Source: Acidocella facilis ATCC 35904
Lineage (GTDB): Bacteria; Pseudomonadota; Alphaproteobacteria; Acetobacterales; Acetobacteraceae
Assembly: GCF_000687875.1 (NCBI RefSeq)
Contig: NZ_JHYG01000006.1
Span: 62,001 to 126,000 of the forward strand
Length of the DNA: 64,000 nucleotides
Reading direction: 5' to 3'
Shown: positions 8,728 to 17,747 of the stretch, piece by piece
Layout of the letters: every line of letters starts with the position of its first letter
Numbering within the stretch: position 1 is the stretch's first letter
Made by a program: the position numbers and the translations under genes
Notes under the pieces: generated by a model
Seen by the model: only the letters and a program-made list of their open reading frames with translations
Database searches by the model: none
Told to the model about the DNA's origin: nothing

Positions 8728-10262
8728 GGCTGTTGCGCGGGGCGCTGCTCGCGCTCCTGGGGTTGCTGCTGGTCTATCCCCTGGCCCGCTTGCTGGCGAT
8801 GGGGGTGGGGCAGGGGGCATCGCTGAGCTGGCGGCCGCTGCTGAACTCGGGCGGGCTGGCGGTGCTGACGGGGTGTGTGGCGGCCCCCGCCGGGGCGGCG
8901 CTGGCGCTGGCGCTGGAGCGGTTCTCCGGCCGGCTGGTCGGCCTGCTGGAGCTGGGCTTGTGGTTGCTCTTCATCATGCCCGGCTATGTGCTGACCACCG
9001 GCTGGCTGATCCTGTTCAGCCATCCGCAGATGCGCCACTCTGCCTTTGGCCACGCCTTCCTGGGCGCTGGCGGCCTGGCCTTCCTGTATCTGGTCAAGGC
9101 ACTGCCGTTTTCGGTGTTCGTCGCCCGCGCGACCTATGCCGGGGCCGGGGCCTCGCTGCGGGAGGCGGCGCTGGTGCTGCGGCTGCCGCGCTGGCGCCGG
9201 CTGGGGCTGGGCCTGCGTCTGGCGCTGCCGGCGATGGCGGCCGGCTTCACCATCGCCGCGATCGAGACGATGCAGGATTTCTCGATTCCAGCGACCCTCG
9301 GCGTCACCGGTCAGGTGCCCGTGGTCACCTACAGCATCTATCAACGCCTCAACACCACGCCGGCGGATTTCGCCGGTGCCGCGCAGCTCTGCTGGTGGCT
9401 GATCGGCGCCGCGGCGATGCTGAGCCTGCTGCAGATGGCGGTGCAGCGCCGCTACCGGGCGGTGTTGGTGCATGGCAAGGCCCGCCGCGCCCCACGCCAG
9501 GCGCCGCGCGGGGCGGCGCGCGCGGGGCTGGTGGGGGCGGCGCTGGCGCTCTGGGGGCTGGGGCTGGCGCTGCCGCTGCTGGCGATGGCGGATGTCGCCC
9601 TGTTCGGTGAAGCCGCGCCGGCCGATCTGTTCACGGCGATCCCGCGCTCGCTCGGCTATGGCGCGCTCGCCGCCAGCCTGACGCTGGGGCTGGCGATGGC
9701 GCTGCTGAAGCTGCAGCGCGGCCGGCATCCGCTCTTCGCCGCGCTGCTCCAGGCCGGGTTGAGCGCCAATATGGCGGTGCCGGGGCTGGTCCTCGGGGCG
9801 GGCTATGTCGTCGCCTTCAATAATGATTTTTTCCCGCTCTACGGCACGGTGCTGTTGCTGGTCATCGCCTATGCCGCCGGGACGCTGCCGATGGCGATCC
9901 GGCTCGTTGGCGGGGCGCTGGCGCAGCTGGATGCGCGGCTGGACGAGGCGGCGCGGATTTTCGCCCTGTCGCCGCAGACGAGGCTGATCGATATCGAGGC
10001 GGCCCTTCTGGCCCGCCCCGGCCTGCAGGCCTGGCTGCTGGTGGTGGCGACGGTGATGTTCGAGCTGCCGGTCTCCGAGCTGCTCTACGTGCCGGGGCAG
10101 ATGCCGCTCAGTGTCGCCATCCTCGCCGCCGATATGGGCGGGCGCTACAATGAGGCCGCGCAGCTGGCGCTGCTCGGCATGGGCACGCTGGCGCTGCTGG
10201 CGCTGGGGCTGAATCTGGCGCTGCGGCTGGGCCAGACAAAACCCGCCCCGGAGGCCGCGTGA
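8724..10262 (+). CDS. Fbp-type ABC transporter permease (double permease domain)
   Basis: A 512-residue membrane protein with about twelve transmembrane segments in two homologous halves. Each half has an EAA-type coupling loop: REAALVLRLPRWRRLGLGLRL near residue 150 and DEAARIFALSPQTRLIDIEA near residue 415. Such duplicated permeases are typical of FbpB/AfuB ferric-iron importers, where one polypeptide forms the whole channel. ATG 8724 overlaps the binding-protein stop and is preferred over an in-frame start inside that gene. The next gene, the ATPase, overlaps its stop codon. Confidence 0.85.
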   Translation: MRLLRGALLALLGLLLVYPLARLLAMGVGQGASLSWRPLLNSGGLAVLTGCVAAPAGAALALALERFSGRLVGLLELGLWLLFIMPGYVLTTGWLILFSHPQMRHSAFGHAFLGAGGLAFLYLVKALPFSVFVARATYAGAGASLREAALVLRLPRWRRLGLGLRLALPAMAAGFTIAAIETMQDFSIPATLGVTGQVPVVTYSIYQRLNTTPADFAGAAQLCWWLIGAAAMLSLLQMAVQRRYRAVLVHGKARRAPRQAPRGAARAGLVGAALALWGLGLALPLLAMADVALFGEAAPADLFTAIPRSLGYGALAASLTLGLAMALLKLQRGRHPLFAALLQAGLSANMAVPGLVLGAGYVVAFNNDFFPLYGTVLLLVIAYAAGTLPMAIRLVGGALAQLDARLDEAARIFALSPQTRLIDIEAALLARPGLQAWLLVVATVMFELPVSELLYVPGQMPLSVAILAADMGGRYNEAAQLALLGMGTLALLALGLNLALRLGQTKPAPEAA

Positions 10263-11320
10263 AGCAGAGTTTGAGCATCGCTGGGCTCAACCGCCGGCTG
10301 GGCGGGCGGGAGGTGCTGCGCGGCATCGAGCTGGCTTTGGGGGAAGGCCAGTTCCTGGTGCTGGCCGGCGAGTCCGGCTCCGGCAAAACCACGCTGCTGC
10401 GGCTGATCGCCGGGCTGGACCGGCCCGATTCCGGGCGGATCAGCCTGAATGGCGCGCTGGTGGAGGATGGCCGGCACGGCTTTGTGCCGGCGCAGCGCCG
10501 GGGGCTGGGCATGGTGTTCCAGGATTTCGCGCTCTGGCCGCATCTGAGCTGCCTGGAGAATGTCGCTCTGGCGCTGCCGGCGGGCACGGCCAAACGCAAT
10601 GATGCGGCAAAGGCGCTGCTGGCGCGGCTGCGGGTGGAGCATGTGGCGCATCGCCGCCCGGCGGAGCTCTCCGGCGGCCAGCAGCAGCGGGTTGGCATCG
10701 CCCGCGCCCTGGCCAGCCGGCCGCGTTTGCTGCTGCTGGACGAGCCGCTCTCCAGCCTGGATCTGGAAAGCCGGGAGATGCTGCGCGAGGAGCTGCGCGA
10801 GAGCGTGCGCGCCGCCGGCATTGCCGCGATTCTGGTGAGCCACGACCCTGAGGATTGCTGGAAGCTGGCCGACCAGGTGGCGGTGCTGGAAGCCGGGGTG
10901 ATCCGCCAGCACGGCACGCCGATCGATCTCTGGCGCAGCCCGGCCTCCCCCTATATCGCGCGCTTCACGGGCGCGCTGGGCGGGGTCTGCGTGTCGGTCC
11001 GGCGCGAAGATGAGCAGGCCAGGCTGGTGTTGGGCGGCCGCGCCTTCACCCCCCGCGGCCCCGCGCCGCGCGGCACCCAGGCCAGGCTGTTCTGGCGCGG
11101 CGAGGCGGTGCGCCTGGCCCCGGCCGAGTCCGGCATCCCGGCGGAGGCGCTCAGCGCCAGCTTCGAGGCCGGCCGCTTCCTGGTGCGCTGGCGCCTGCCC
11201 GGCGAAGGCCTGATCCTCAGCGGCTATTGTCAGCTCCCGGTCAGCCCGGGGCTGCATCGCATCGCCATCGATGAGGCGGGGCTGTTCTGGTTCGAGACGC
11301 AGGCTGCGGAGGCCTCGTGA
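10259..11320 (+). CDS. Fbp-type ABC transporter ATP-binding protein
   Basis: A 353-residue ATPase with a GTG start overlapping the permease stop. Visible motifs are Walker A GESGSGKT (about residues 39-46), Q-loop VFQDFALWPHL, signature LSGGQQQR, Walker B LLLLDEPLSSLD and switch His in LVSHDPED. The last ~110 residues form a TOBE-like regulatory domain. The C-terminal extension fits FbpC/PotA-type importers. It closes the binding protein-permease-ATPase operon. A GC hairpin without a clear U-run follows. Confidence 0.88.
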   Translation: MKQSLSIAGLNRRLGGREVLRGIELALGEGQFLVLAGESGSGKTTLLRLIAGLDRPDSGRISLNGALVEDGRHGFVPAQRRGLGMVFQDFALWPHLSCLENVALALPAGTAKRNDAAKALLARLRVEHVAHRRPAELSGGQQQRVGIARALASRPRLLLLDEPLSSLDLESREMLREELRESVRAAGIAAILVSHDPEDCWKLADQVAVLEAGVIRQHGTPIDLWRSPASPYIARFTGALGGVCVSVRREDEQARLVLGGRAFTPRGPAPRGTQARLFWRGEAVRLAPAESGIPAEALSASFEAGRFLVRWRLPGEGLILSGYCQLPVSPGLHRIAIDEAGLFWFETQAAEAS

Positions 11321-11646
11321 GCGGCGCGGGGCGTGCCCCGCGGTGCAGGGTTGAGCGACGGCGCAACGATTTTATTTGCGTTTTTTGAAAGCCTTGTCCA
11401 CAACGCCGAAGATGTGCGCAGTGAAGCGCGGCCGCAGCACCTTGTTTCGTAATGGGGGTGTGGATTCGGTATGGAGCAGCGGAATTGCGTGGAGCCATCC
11501 AGACCGGCAAAACCGAGGCTTTGCCTGTGCAAAGCCCGGGCATAAAGCGCGAAATCGAATAAATTTGGGACGATTATCTGCCCTATTTACTAATCGTTTA
11601 GTTTGCTCAATACCAATGAGACGGCCTGAGTGATTGGAGTTCTAAA
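11321..11646. other. Intergenic region before polysaccharide genes, with two hairpins
   Basis: No gene seen. At 11325-11342 CGCGGGGC pairs with GCCCCGCG over GT (no U-tail, so a weak terminator at most). At 11517-11536 GGCTTTGC pairs with GCAAAGCC around a CTGT loop. The last ~90 bases are AT-rich, unlike the flanks, and probably hold the promoter of the next gene. A GGAG lies 8 bases before its TTG start. Confidence 0.5.
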
Positions 11647-14109
11647 TTGGCACGTAGCCCCGATGGCATGTTTCGCTTGAAGCAGCCCTCCTCCCCGTTG
11701 CCCTTTTCAGGTGAACGCCTGACCACAGATTTCGGTGGCCAGGTTGAGCTTGAGCACCTCCATCGCTATTGCTTCGCGCGCGATTTCTGCGTGGACCGCG
11801 ATGTGCTGGATATTGCTTCCGGGGAGGGCTATGGCAGTTCCATGCTGGCCACGGTTGCGCGCCAGGTGGTGGGCGTGGAGTTGGCCGTGGAGGCGAATCT
11901 TCATGCGCAAAGAGAATATTCGGCTTCGAATCTGAGCTTCATTTCCGGCGACGCCACCGCCATTCCACTGGATGACGCATCCTTCGACGTCGTGGTCTCG
12001 TTCGAAACATTGGAACATCTTCGGGATCACGACCGCTTCCTGGCCGAAGTCCGGCGCGTGCTACGGCCCGGCGGCATTCTGATCGTCAGCACGCCCGACA
12101 GGCTCGTTCATTCCGGCATCGGCATGGGTGTCAACCCGTTTCATATCCGCGAACTTTCGCGTCCCGAATTCGAAACCGCCCTTTCGGCGCATTTCAAGAA
12201 CATGCGGGTTCTGCCGCAAAGAACCTTCATCGGCTCAGCCATCCTCGAAGGCCGCGCCGGGGTGCGAACCTACGAGAAACGCGATGCCACGACAATCGAG
12301 GCGACGACAGGGCTGGCGCGCGCCGTCTATCTGATCGGTGTCGCATCGGATGCCGAACTGCCTGCTCTGCCCGACAGCGTGTTCGCGCACGAACAATCGG
12401 TCGAAGCCATATTCCGGCAGCTCTCGGATGCGCATCAGGTCGGCGACGACGCCAAAGCGGCGCTGGCCGCCAACGACCTCGTCCTCGAAAAAGCCAAGCG
12501 TGATCTGGCCGAACAGCGCGCGCATGAGCGGCGCAGCCAAGCCGGCCTGGCCGAGGAGCGGCGGGCCAGGGCGCGCCAGGACCATGAATTGCAGGCTCTG
12601 CGGGCGTCGCTTCAGCAAATGACCGAGCGGGCGAATGCGTTGCAGGTCCAGCATGGAGAAGCTGAAGCGCTGCGCGCCATCGCGGCCGACGCCGTCGCGC
12701 AGAAAGAGGCGATCGTTCATTCCACGAGCTGGCGTGCAACCTATCCTTTGCGCCGGATCGCCACGCAATTGCCGGCGCCGGCCCGGCAGTGGATAAAACA
12801 GGTCGTAAAAGCCCTCTACCGGCCAAACAGCCTCCTGCAAGCCAAGCCGGTGCCGGTGGCGTCTGTCGCCGCGCCGATCGAATTCTTGGCGGAGCCCGGC
12901 GTTGCCCCGGCGCTGGCCCCGGCCTCCGAGCCCGCCGCGTCGCTCCCGAGCGTGTCCAGCCTGTTGGCGGCGCGCTTTCCGTCCCTGCAGCCATTCGATT
13001 GTTTCCCGGCGGCAACGGCGCAGAAACGTATCTCCCTGGTCACGGACAGCGTCGGCCCGTCATCGCTGTTCGGCGGTGTCGGTACGGCCATCATCCTGGG
13101 CGCGTTGCTTGCCAACAAATTCCAGGCGACATTGCGTATCGTCACCCGTACGGAAGAGCCCGATGCCTCCGCGGTCAATGAGGTTTTACGCCGCAATAAT
13201 GTCAGTTTGCACGGTCCGCTGGAAACCGCGATGGCACCGCTGGATGGAAGCAAGATACTGCCGGTTTCGGCGGATGAGATTTTTCTGACCACCTCCTGGT
13301 GGACGACCAAAGCCACTCTGGGGGTTGTGCCGGCGTCACGCATCATCGCGCTGATCCAGGAAGATGAACGCCTGTTCTATGCCCGTGGCGACGAGCAGCT
13401 GCTCTGCGCGGAGACGATGGGCCATCCGGCGCTGCTGACCGTGGTCAACACCGAGCGGCTGTTCCAACATCTCAGCTCCGGCGCCGAGCCTTTCGAAAAT
13501 CTCAAGGAAAACGGCCTGTGGTTCGAGCCGGCCTTTCCCGGCGGGGGGAAGGCGCGCAAATCCACCGCGAAGCGACGGCTGTTTTTCTATGCGCGCCCCA
13601 ATAATCTGCGTAATCTCTTCTGGCGCGGCATCGAGGCGTTGGACGCAGCCGTCGCCACCGGCAGCTTCGCGCCGGATCGCTGGGAAATCCATCTGATTGG
13701 CCGGGATGTTCCTAAATTCAAGCTGGCCCGGGGGATTGTTCCGCAGATCGTGTCGCATCTCTCCTGGGGGGATTATCAGGAATTTGTCGCGAGCCTGAGT
13801 GCCGGCTTCGTGCTCATGGATACACCGCACCCCTCTTATCCGCCATTGGACATGGCCATGGCGGGCGTGCCGGTGCTGACCAATACCCATCCCGGAAAGC
13901 AGGATTTGCTGAATTATTCAGGGAATATCTTAACCGTGCCGCCCAGCGTCGAGGGCTTGGTGGCGGGGTTGCAGCGGCTTGAGGCGCTGGCGGAGAATGA
14001 AGCGGCCATTCAGGCAAACCGCAAGGCCGACCATATCAATCACGACTGGACGCTGGCGCTTGAAGCCGTCGTGTCTCGGATCGATCAAAAACTGAATCGC
14101 GCCAACTGA
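11647..14109 (+). CDS. Methyltransferase-coiled coil-glycosyltransferase fusion protein
   Basis: An 820-residue three-part protein. Residues ~25-215 are a class-I SAM methyltransferase: DIASGEGYGSSML is the SAM-binding loop, and FDVVVSFETLEHLRDHDRF plus RVLRPGGILIVSTPD complete the Methyltransf_11 pattern. Residues ~270-350 are Ala/Glu/Arg-rich coiled coil. Residues ~450-820 are a GT-B glycosyltransferase similar to the WsaF/rhamnosyltransferase group (ISLVTDSVGPSSLFGGVGTA, RLFFYARPNNLRNLFW, PPLDMAMAGVPVLTN). Such multidomain proteins build or cap cell-surface polysaccharides. A TTG start with GGAG upstream is preferred; ATG 11668 is an alternative. The next gene, another glycosyltransferase, starts one base after its stop. 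Confidence 0.82.
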   Translation: MARSPDGMFRLKQPSSPLPFSGERLTTDFGGQVELEHLHRYCFARDFCVDRDVLDIASGEGYGSSMLATVARQVVGVELAVEANLHAQREYSASNLSFISGDATAIPLDDASFDVVVSFETLEHLRDHDRFLAEVRRVLRPGGILIVSTPDRLVHSGIGMGVNPFHIRELSRPEFETALSAHFKNMRVLPQRTFIGSAILEGRAGVRTYEKRDATTIEATTGLARAVYLIGVASDAELPALPDSVFAHEQSVEAIFRQLSDAHQVGDDAKAALAANDLVLEKAKRDLAEQRAHERRSQAGLAEERRARARQDHELQALRASLQQMTERANALQVQHGEAEALRAIAADAVAQKEAIVHSTSWRATYPLRRIATQLPAPARQWIKQVVKALYRPNSLLQAKPVPVASVAAPIEFLAEPGVAPALAPASEPAASLPSVSSLLAARFPSLQPFDCFPAATAQKRISLVTDSVGPSSLFGGVGTAIILGALLANKFQATLRIVTRTEEPDASAVNEVLRRNNVSLHGPLETAMAPLDGSKILPVSADEIFLTTSWWTTKATLGVVPASRIIALIQEDERLFYARGDEQLLCAETMGHPALLTVVNTERLFQHLSSGAEPFENLKENGLWFEPAFPGGGKARKSTAKRRLFFYARPNNLRNLFWRGIEALDAAVATGSFAPDRWEIHLIGRDVPKFKLARGIVPQIVSHLSWGDYQEFVASLSAGFVLMDTPHPSYPPLDMAMAGVPVLTNTHPGKQDLLNYSGNILTVPPSVEGLVAGLQRLEALAENEAAIQANRKADHINHDWTLALEAVVSRIDQKLNRAN

Positions 14110-14110
14110 G

Positions 14111-15292
14111 ATGTTCTATAATCTTCTTGACGCAACCTTGCCCAAAGAAATGCTCTGGGACGATCAGAGCCTGGACTCACGTCTCGATGCGCTGCGCCGC
14201 GGCCGCCCCAGGATCGCCTGGCTGTACGAAAAACGCGATACCAGCACCTTTCGCTATCGCTGTTTCAACCCGGCCGCCACTTTGGAAAAAATGCGCCCGG
14301 ATATTGGCGCGGCCTGGTTCGAGCGGCAGGATATTCCGGTCCTGATCAAGGAGCTGTCCGGGATCGACGTGCTTGTCATCTGCCGGTTCCGCTACGACGC
14401 CGCGTTGGCGCGGCTGATTGTCGCGGCGAACGGTGCGGGTACGAGATTGCTGTTCGACTGCGACGATATGGTGTTCGACATCAACCAGGTCCATCTGGTG
14501 CTGGATACGCTGGACCAGCCGACCGATGCCGAAGTGCATTGGGATTTCTGGTTCGCCTATTTTGGCCGCATGGCGGCGACGGCACGTTTGTGTGAAGCTG
14601 CGATCACCACGAACGCGTTTCTGGCGGCGCGCATTTCGCAAGCGTTTCCGCATCTGCCGGTGCACATCGTTCCCAATTATTTCGCGCCCGATCAGGAAGA
14701 GGTCTCGCGCGCCTTGCTGGCGGCCAAGTGCAAGCGCGGGTTTCACGGAACCGGTGACATCACCATCGGATATTTCAGCGGCACGCCGACGCACAACAAG
14801 GATTTCGCCATCGCCATCCCTGCTTTGGTGCGCCTGATGGCTGAAAACAGCACGGTGCGGCTGCGCATCGTAGGCTTTCCTCCGCCCTCGGAGGCGTTGC
14901 AGCCCTTCATGGATCGTGTCGAAATCGTGCCGTTGCAGGACCCGTTGAACCTGCAACGCGTCATCGCCGAGGTGGAAATCAACATCGCCCCGCTGCAGGA
15001 TAATCTGTTCACCAACTGCAAAAGTGAGCTGAAATTCTTCGAAGCGGCGGCGGTCGGCACATGGACCATCGCCACCCCGACACTGCCCTTCCGGCAGGCG
15101 ATCCAGGATGGCGTGACCGGGCGCCTGGCGCGGGCCCATGAATGGGATTTCGCGCTTGCGGAAGCCATCGAGCTTGTCAGCAAGCCCGAAGCCTACTCGG
15201 AGATCGCGGAAAAGGCGGCCAGCGACGTGTATGATCGCTATGGCTCGGAGCGTCAGGTCGACAAAATTCTCGTCGCGGTCGGGTTGGGCTGA
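14111..15292 (+). CDS. Glycosyltransferase, GT4-like
   Basis: A 393-residue GT-B glycosyltransferase. The N-terminal half has an acceptor-domain pattern (RIAWLYEKRDTSTFRYRC, LLFDCDDMVFD). The C-terminal half has ITIGYFSGTPTHNKDFAIA, a donor-domain opening, and NCKSELKFFEAAAVGTWTIAT, the E-x4-E type nucleotide-sugar site of family 4. It is coupled to the preceding fusion gene with a one-base gap, so the two likely act on the same surface glycan. No transporter or polymerase lies beside them, so they are an orphan pair within this window. Donor sugar unknown. Confidence 0.85.
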   Translation: MFYNLLDATLPKEMLWDDQSLDSRLDALRRGRPRIAWLYEKRDTSTFRYRCFNPAATLEKMRPDIGAAWFERQDIPVLIKELSGIDVLVICRFRYDAALARLIVAANGAGTRLLFDCDDMVFDINQVHLVLDTLDQPTDAEVHWDFWFAYFGRMAATARLCEAAITTNAFLAARISQAFPHLPVHIVPNYFAPDQEEVSRALLAAKCKRGFHGTGDITIGYFSGTPTHNKDFAIAIPALVRLMAENSTVRLRIVGFPPPSEALQPFMDRVEIVPLQDPLNLQRVIAEVEINIAPLQDNLFTNCKSELKFFEAAAVGTWTIATPTLPFRQAIQDGVTGRLARAHEWDFALAEAIELVSKPEAYSEIAEKAASDVYDRYGSERQVDKILVAVGLG

Positions 15293-15376
15293 CGCTCACG
15301 CAAGGCCCCGCGCCCGTAGCACTCCGGCGACCTCAACGCGGGCGCTGCCCATGCCGCCCGGACCGGCTCATGGCGT

Positions 15377-16765
15377 TCACAGCTCCGGGGGGATCAGCTC
15401 ATGCCAGGTGGTGGCGCGCTGAAAGGCCTGGCCGATGCGCAGCACCAGCGCCTCCGCATAGGCCCGCCCGCAAATCTGGATCGAGAGCGGCAGCCCGTCG
15501 CCGCTCATCCCGCTCGGCAGGGCCAGGGCGCAGCCGCCGAAGAGATTGATCGGCCGGGTCAAGATGCTCGGCCCGCCGCTTTCATCGACATCGGCCAGCG
15601 GAATCGCCGGGTGCGGGGTGGTCGGCAGGATCAGCGCCTCCACCGGCTCGATCGCCGCCAGATATGCCTCGGTCAGTTCCTGCCGGCGCCAGACCAGCTG
15701 CAGATACTCCTTCACCGATATGCGGCCGGAGAGAATGCGCGCGCGCGTGGCCGGGCCCATCGGGCTGTCCGGGTCCTCCGCCAGATCGCCATGCGCGCCA
15801 TAGGCCTCCCCGGCCAGGATCTGCGACAAGCCGGCCAGCTCCGCCAGCGTCTGCGGCAGTTTCACGGTGATGATCTTCGCCCCCAGCCGGGCGAAGCTGA
15901 GTAGCGCGTCCTCGTAGGCGGCCACCATGTCGGCTTCGACCGCGCAGCCGCAATCGCCCAGATCGATCCGGCCCAGCCGCAGATCGCGCACCCCCAGATG
16001 CAGGCTGACGGCCGGATCATCCGCCGGCAGGCCCAGCGTCGCCGGATCCTGCGGATCCGGGCCGCGCATGGCGAGATACATCAGCATCGCATCCTCGACG
16101 CTGCGCGCCATCGGGCCGGGCGTATCCAGCGAGGGCGAGAGCATTTCCACCCCCTGCGTGCTGATCCGCCCATAGCTCACCTTCAGCCCGGTGATGCCGT
16201 TGAAGGCGGCGGGGATTCTGACTGAGCCGCCAGTATCCGTGCCCACCGCCAGCGGCAGCATCCGCGCCGCCACCGCCACGCCGGAGCCGGAAGAGGAGCC
16301 GCCCGGCGTGTAATGACCCTGCGGCTTCCAGGGGTTTTTCGGGGTGCCGAGATGATGGTTGGTGCCCCAGGCGCCGAAGGCGAATTCCACACTGTGCAGC
16401 TTGCCGAGCGAGATGGCGCCCGCCGCCATCAGCTTCTGCGCCAGCGTGGCGGTATAGGGCGCGCGCCGGTGCAGATGGATCTTCGATCCCGCCGTCCAGA
16501 TCTTGCCTTGCACCGCCACGAGGTCTTTCAACCCCACCGGCACGCCATGCAGCGGCCCGAGATCACATCCCGCCCGCAGCGCCTTGTGCGCGGCCTGCGC
16601 CGCCAGCAGCGCTTCGGTTTCATGCAGCTCGATGAAGGCCTGCAGATGCCCATCCAGCGCCTTGATCCGCGCCAGGCAGCTCTGCACCGCCTCCACGGGG
16701 GACAGGCTGCGCGCGCGATAGGCCGCTGCCAGTTCGGTGGCGGTCAGCAAATAAGGGTCTTTCAT
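15377..16765 (-). CDS. Amidase-signature-family amidohydrolase
   Basis: A 462-residue amidase with the full Ser-cisSer-Lys apparatus: Lys in GVPVGLKDLVAV, cis-Ser in GGSSSGSGVAVAA and nucleophile Ser in TDTGGSVRIPAAF. It hydrolyses an amide bond, and the family includes allophanate hydrolase, GatA-like and aryl-amidase enzymes. There are no gatB or gatC neighbours, so it is not part of tRNA amidation. It is the last gene of a minus-strand cluster with an amide/urea-type ABC transporter, a second amidase and a carbamoylase, suggesting catabolism of an imported amide or ureide. Substrate unresolved. Confidence 0.88.
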   Translation of the reverse strand: MKDPYLLTATELAAAYRARSLSPVEAVQSCLARIKALDGHLQAFIELHETEALLAAQAAHKALRAGCDLGPLHGVPVGLKDLVAVQGKIWTAGSKIHLHRRAPYTATLAQKLMAAGAISLGKLHSVEFAFGAWGTNHHLGTPKNPWKPQGHYTPGGSSSGSGVAVAARMLPLAVGTDTGGSVRIPAAFNGITGLKVSYGRISTQGVEMLSPSLDTPGPMARSVEDAMLMYLAMRGPDPQDPATLGLPADDPAVSLHLGVRDLRLGRIDLGDCGCAVEADMVAAYEDALLSFARLGAKIITVKLPQTLAELAGLSQILAGEAYGAHGDLAEDPDSPMGPATRARILSGRISVKEYLQLVWRRQELTEAYLAAIEPVEALILPTTPHPAIPLADVDESGGPSILTRPINLFGGCALALPSGMSGDGLPLSIQICGRAYAEALVLRIGQAFQRATTWHELIPPEL

Positions 16766-16801
16766 GCCATCCTCTTCAGCCTGTCAGCTTCACGATGTCG
16801 C

Positions 16802-17737
16802 TTACATATGCCGCAGCCAGACCGGCCAGTCGGGATGGTAGATCTGGGTGCGGGCGCGACGATATTTCCAGGTGCCGTATTTGTGAAAATCGAAATCGAG
16901 CGTCGAGACCGCTTCCTGCACCATCGCCCAGCTCGCCCATTTAATGTCGGCCAGCCCCTTCAGCACATTCACCCGCGCCTGCGCGGCGCGGTCCAGCCGG
17001 CCGAAATAGGCTTCGATCATCTCCTGCTCGATCTCCACCGGGAAGGCCATTTCCGTGAACCACAGCGCCAGCTCATAGGCGCGTTCATTGTTGGTGGCGT
17101 ATTCGAAATCGACCAGCAGCAGCTCATCCGCCGCGTTGATCATGAAATTCCCGGCCAGCGTGTCGTTCATGCACGGCACCAGATCCATCCCGGCGGCCTG
17201 CAAGGCGTCCTGTGCGTCCGCCACGCAGCGGCGCATCTGCGCGATATCCTCGGGCAGCCGCGCGCCCACCTGGGCGATCTGCGCCAGATGCTCATCGATC
17301 GCCTCGAACACCGTCTTGGTGAGGGACAGGCGGGGGGAATCATTGAAGGCGCGCAAGGCCCGCACCGCGTTATGGCGAACCGTTCCGCGCATGAAATCCA
17401 GGTTGGAGCTGGCCCGGTAGCCATGCGCGAAGGCGAAGATCTCCACCCCCTCCGCCGGCAGAAACTCGACCACCTCGACCCCGACGCCGCAGCCATGCGC
17501 CAGCCTGCTGGCTTCGTTGGAGGCCTCGCGGCTGACGAACATCTCCGTGCCGCGCCCTGGCACTTTCAGAAAAAAAGCCTGACCCGCCGCATCGGCGACG
17601 CGCCAATTATGGTTGCTGATGCCGCCCGCCACCGGCCGGTAGCGCATCGTCTGGCCGCGCCAGGCGTCAACCTGGGCCAGCACCGCCTCGATGCGGTGCT
17701 CGTCCTCGGTGCTGGCCTCGCCTGTCTGTTTCCACAT
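16802..17737 (-). CDS. Choline-kinase-like phosphotransferase 1 (HND His replaced)
   Basis: A 311-residue protein of the aminoglycoside phosphotransferase/choline kinase fold: N-terminal lobe with ISNHNWRVADAAGQAFFLKVPG (ATP-binding Lys), and a C-lobe with CMNDTLAGNFMI and LLLVDFEYATNNERAYELA. In the family the catalytic loop is normally HND; here it reads MND, so the His is lost while the catalytic Asp remains. The metal-binding VDFE is intact. ATG 17737 follows a GAGG site and lies 10 bases after the stop of the upstream gene, a paralogue. Location in an amide-utilisation cluster suggests a small amino or hydroxyl substrate. True substrate unknown. Confidence 0.8.
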   Translation of the reverse strand: MWKQTGEASTEDEHRIEAVLAQVDAWRGQTMRYRPVAGGISNHNWRVADAAGQAFFLKVPGRGTEMFVSREASNEASRLAHGCGVGVEVVEFLPAEGVEIFAFAHGYRASSNLDFMRGTVRHNAVRALRAFNDSPRLSLTKTVFEAIDEHLAQIAQVGARLPEDIAQMRRCVADAQDALQAAGMDLVPCMNDTLAGNFMINAADELLLVDFEYATNNERAYELALWFTEMAFPVEIEQEMIEAYFGRLDRAAQARVNVLKGLADIKWASWAMVQEAVSTLDFDFHKYGTWKYRRARTQIYHPDWPVWLRHM

Positions 17738-17747
17738 CACCAGCACC

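Noticed and set aside
15293-15376. Terminator between the glycosyltransferase gene and the convergent amidase gene
   Set aside because: Only a 4-bp GGGC/GCCC stem with no U-run could be found.
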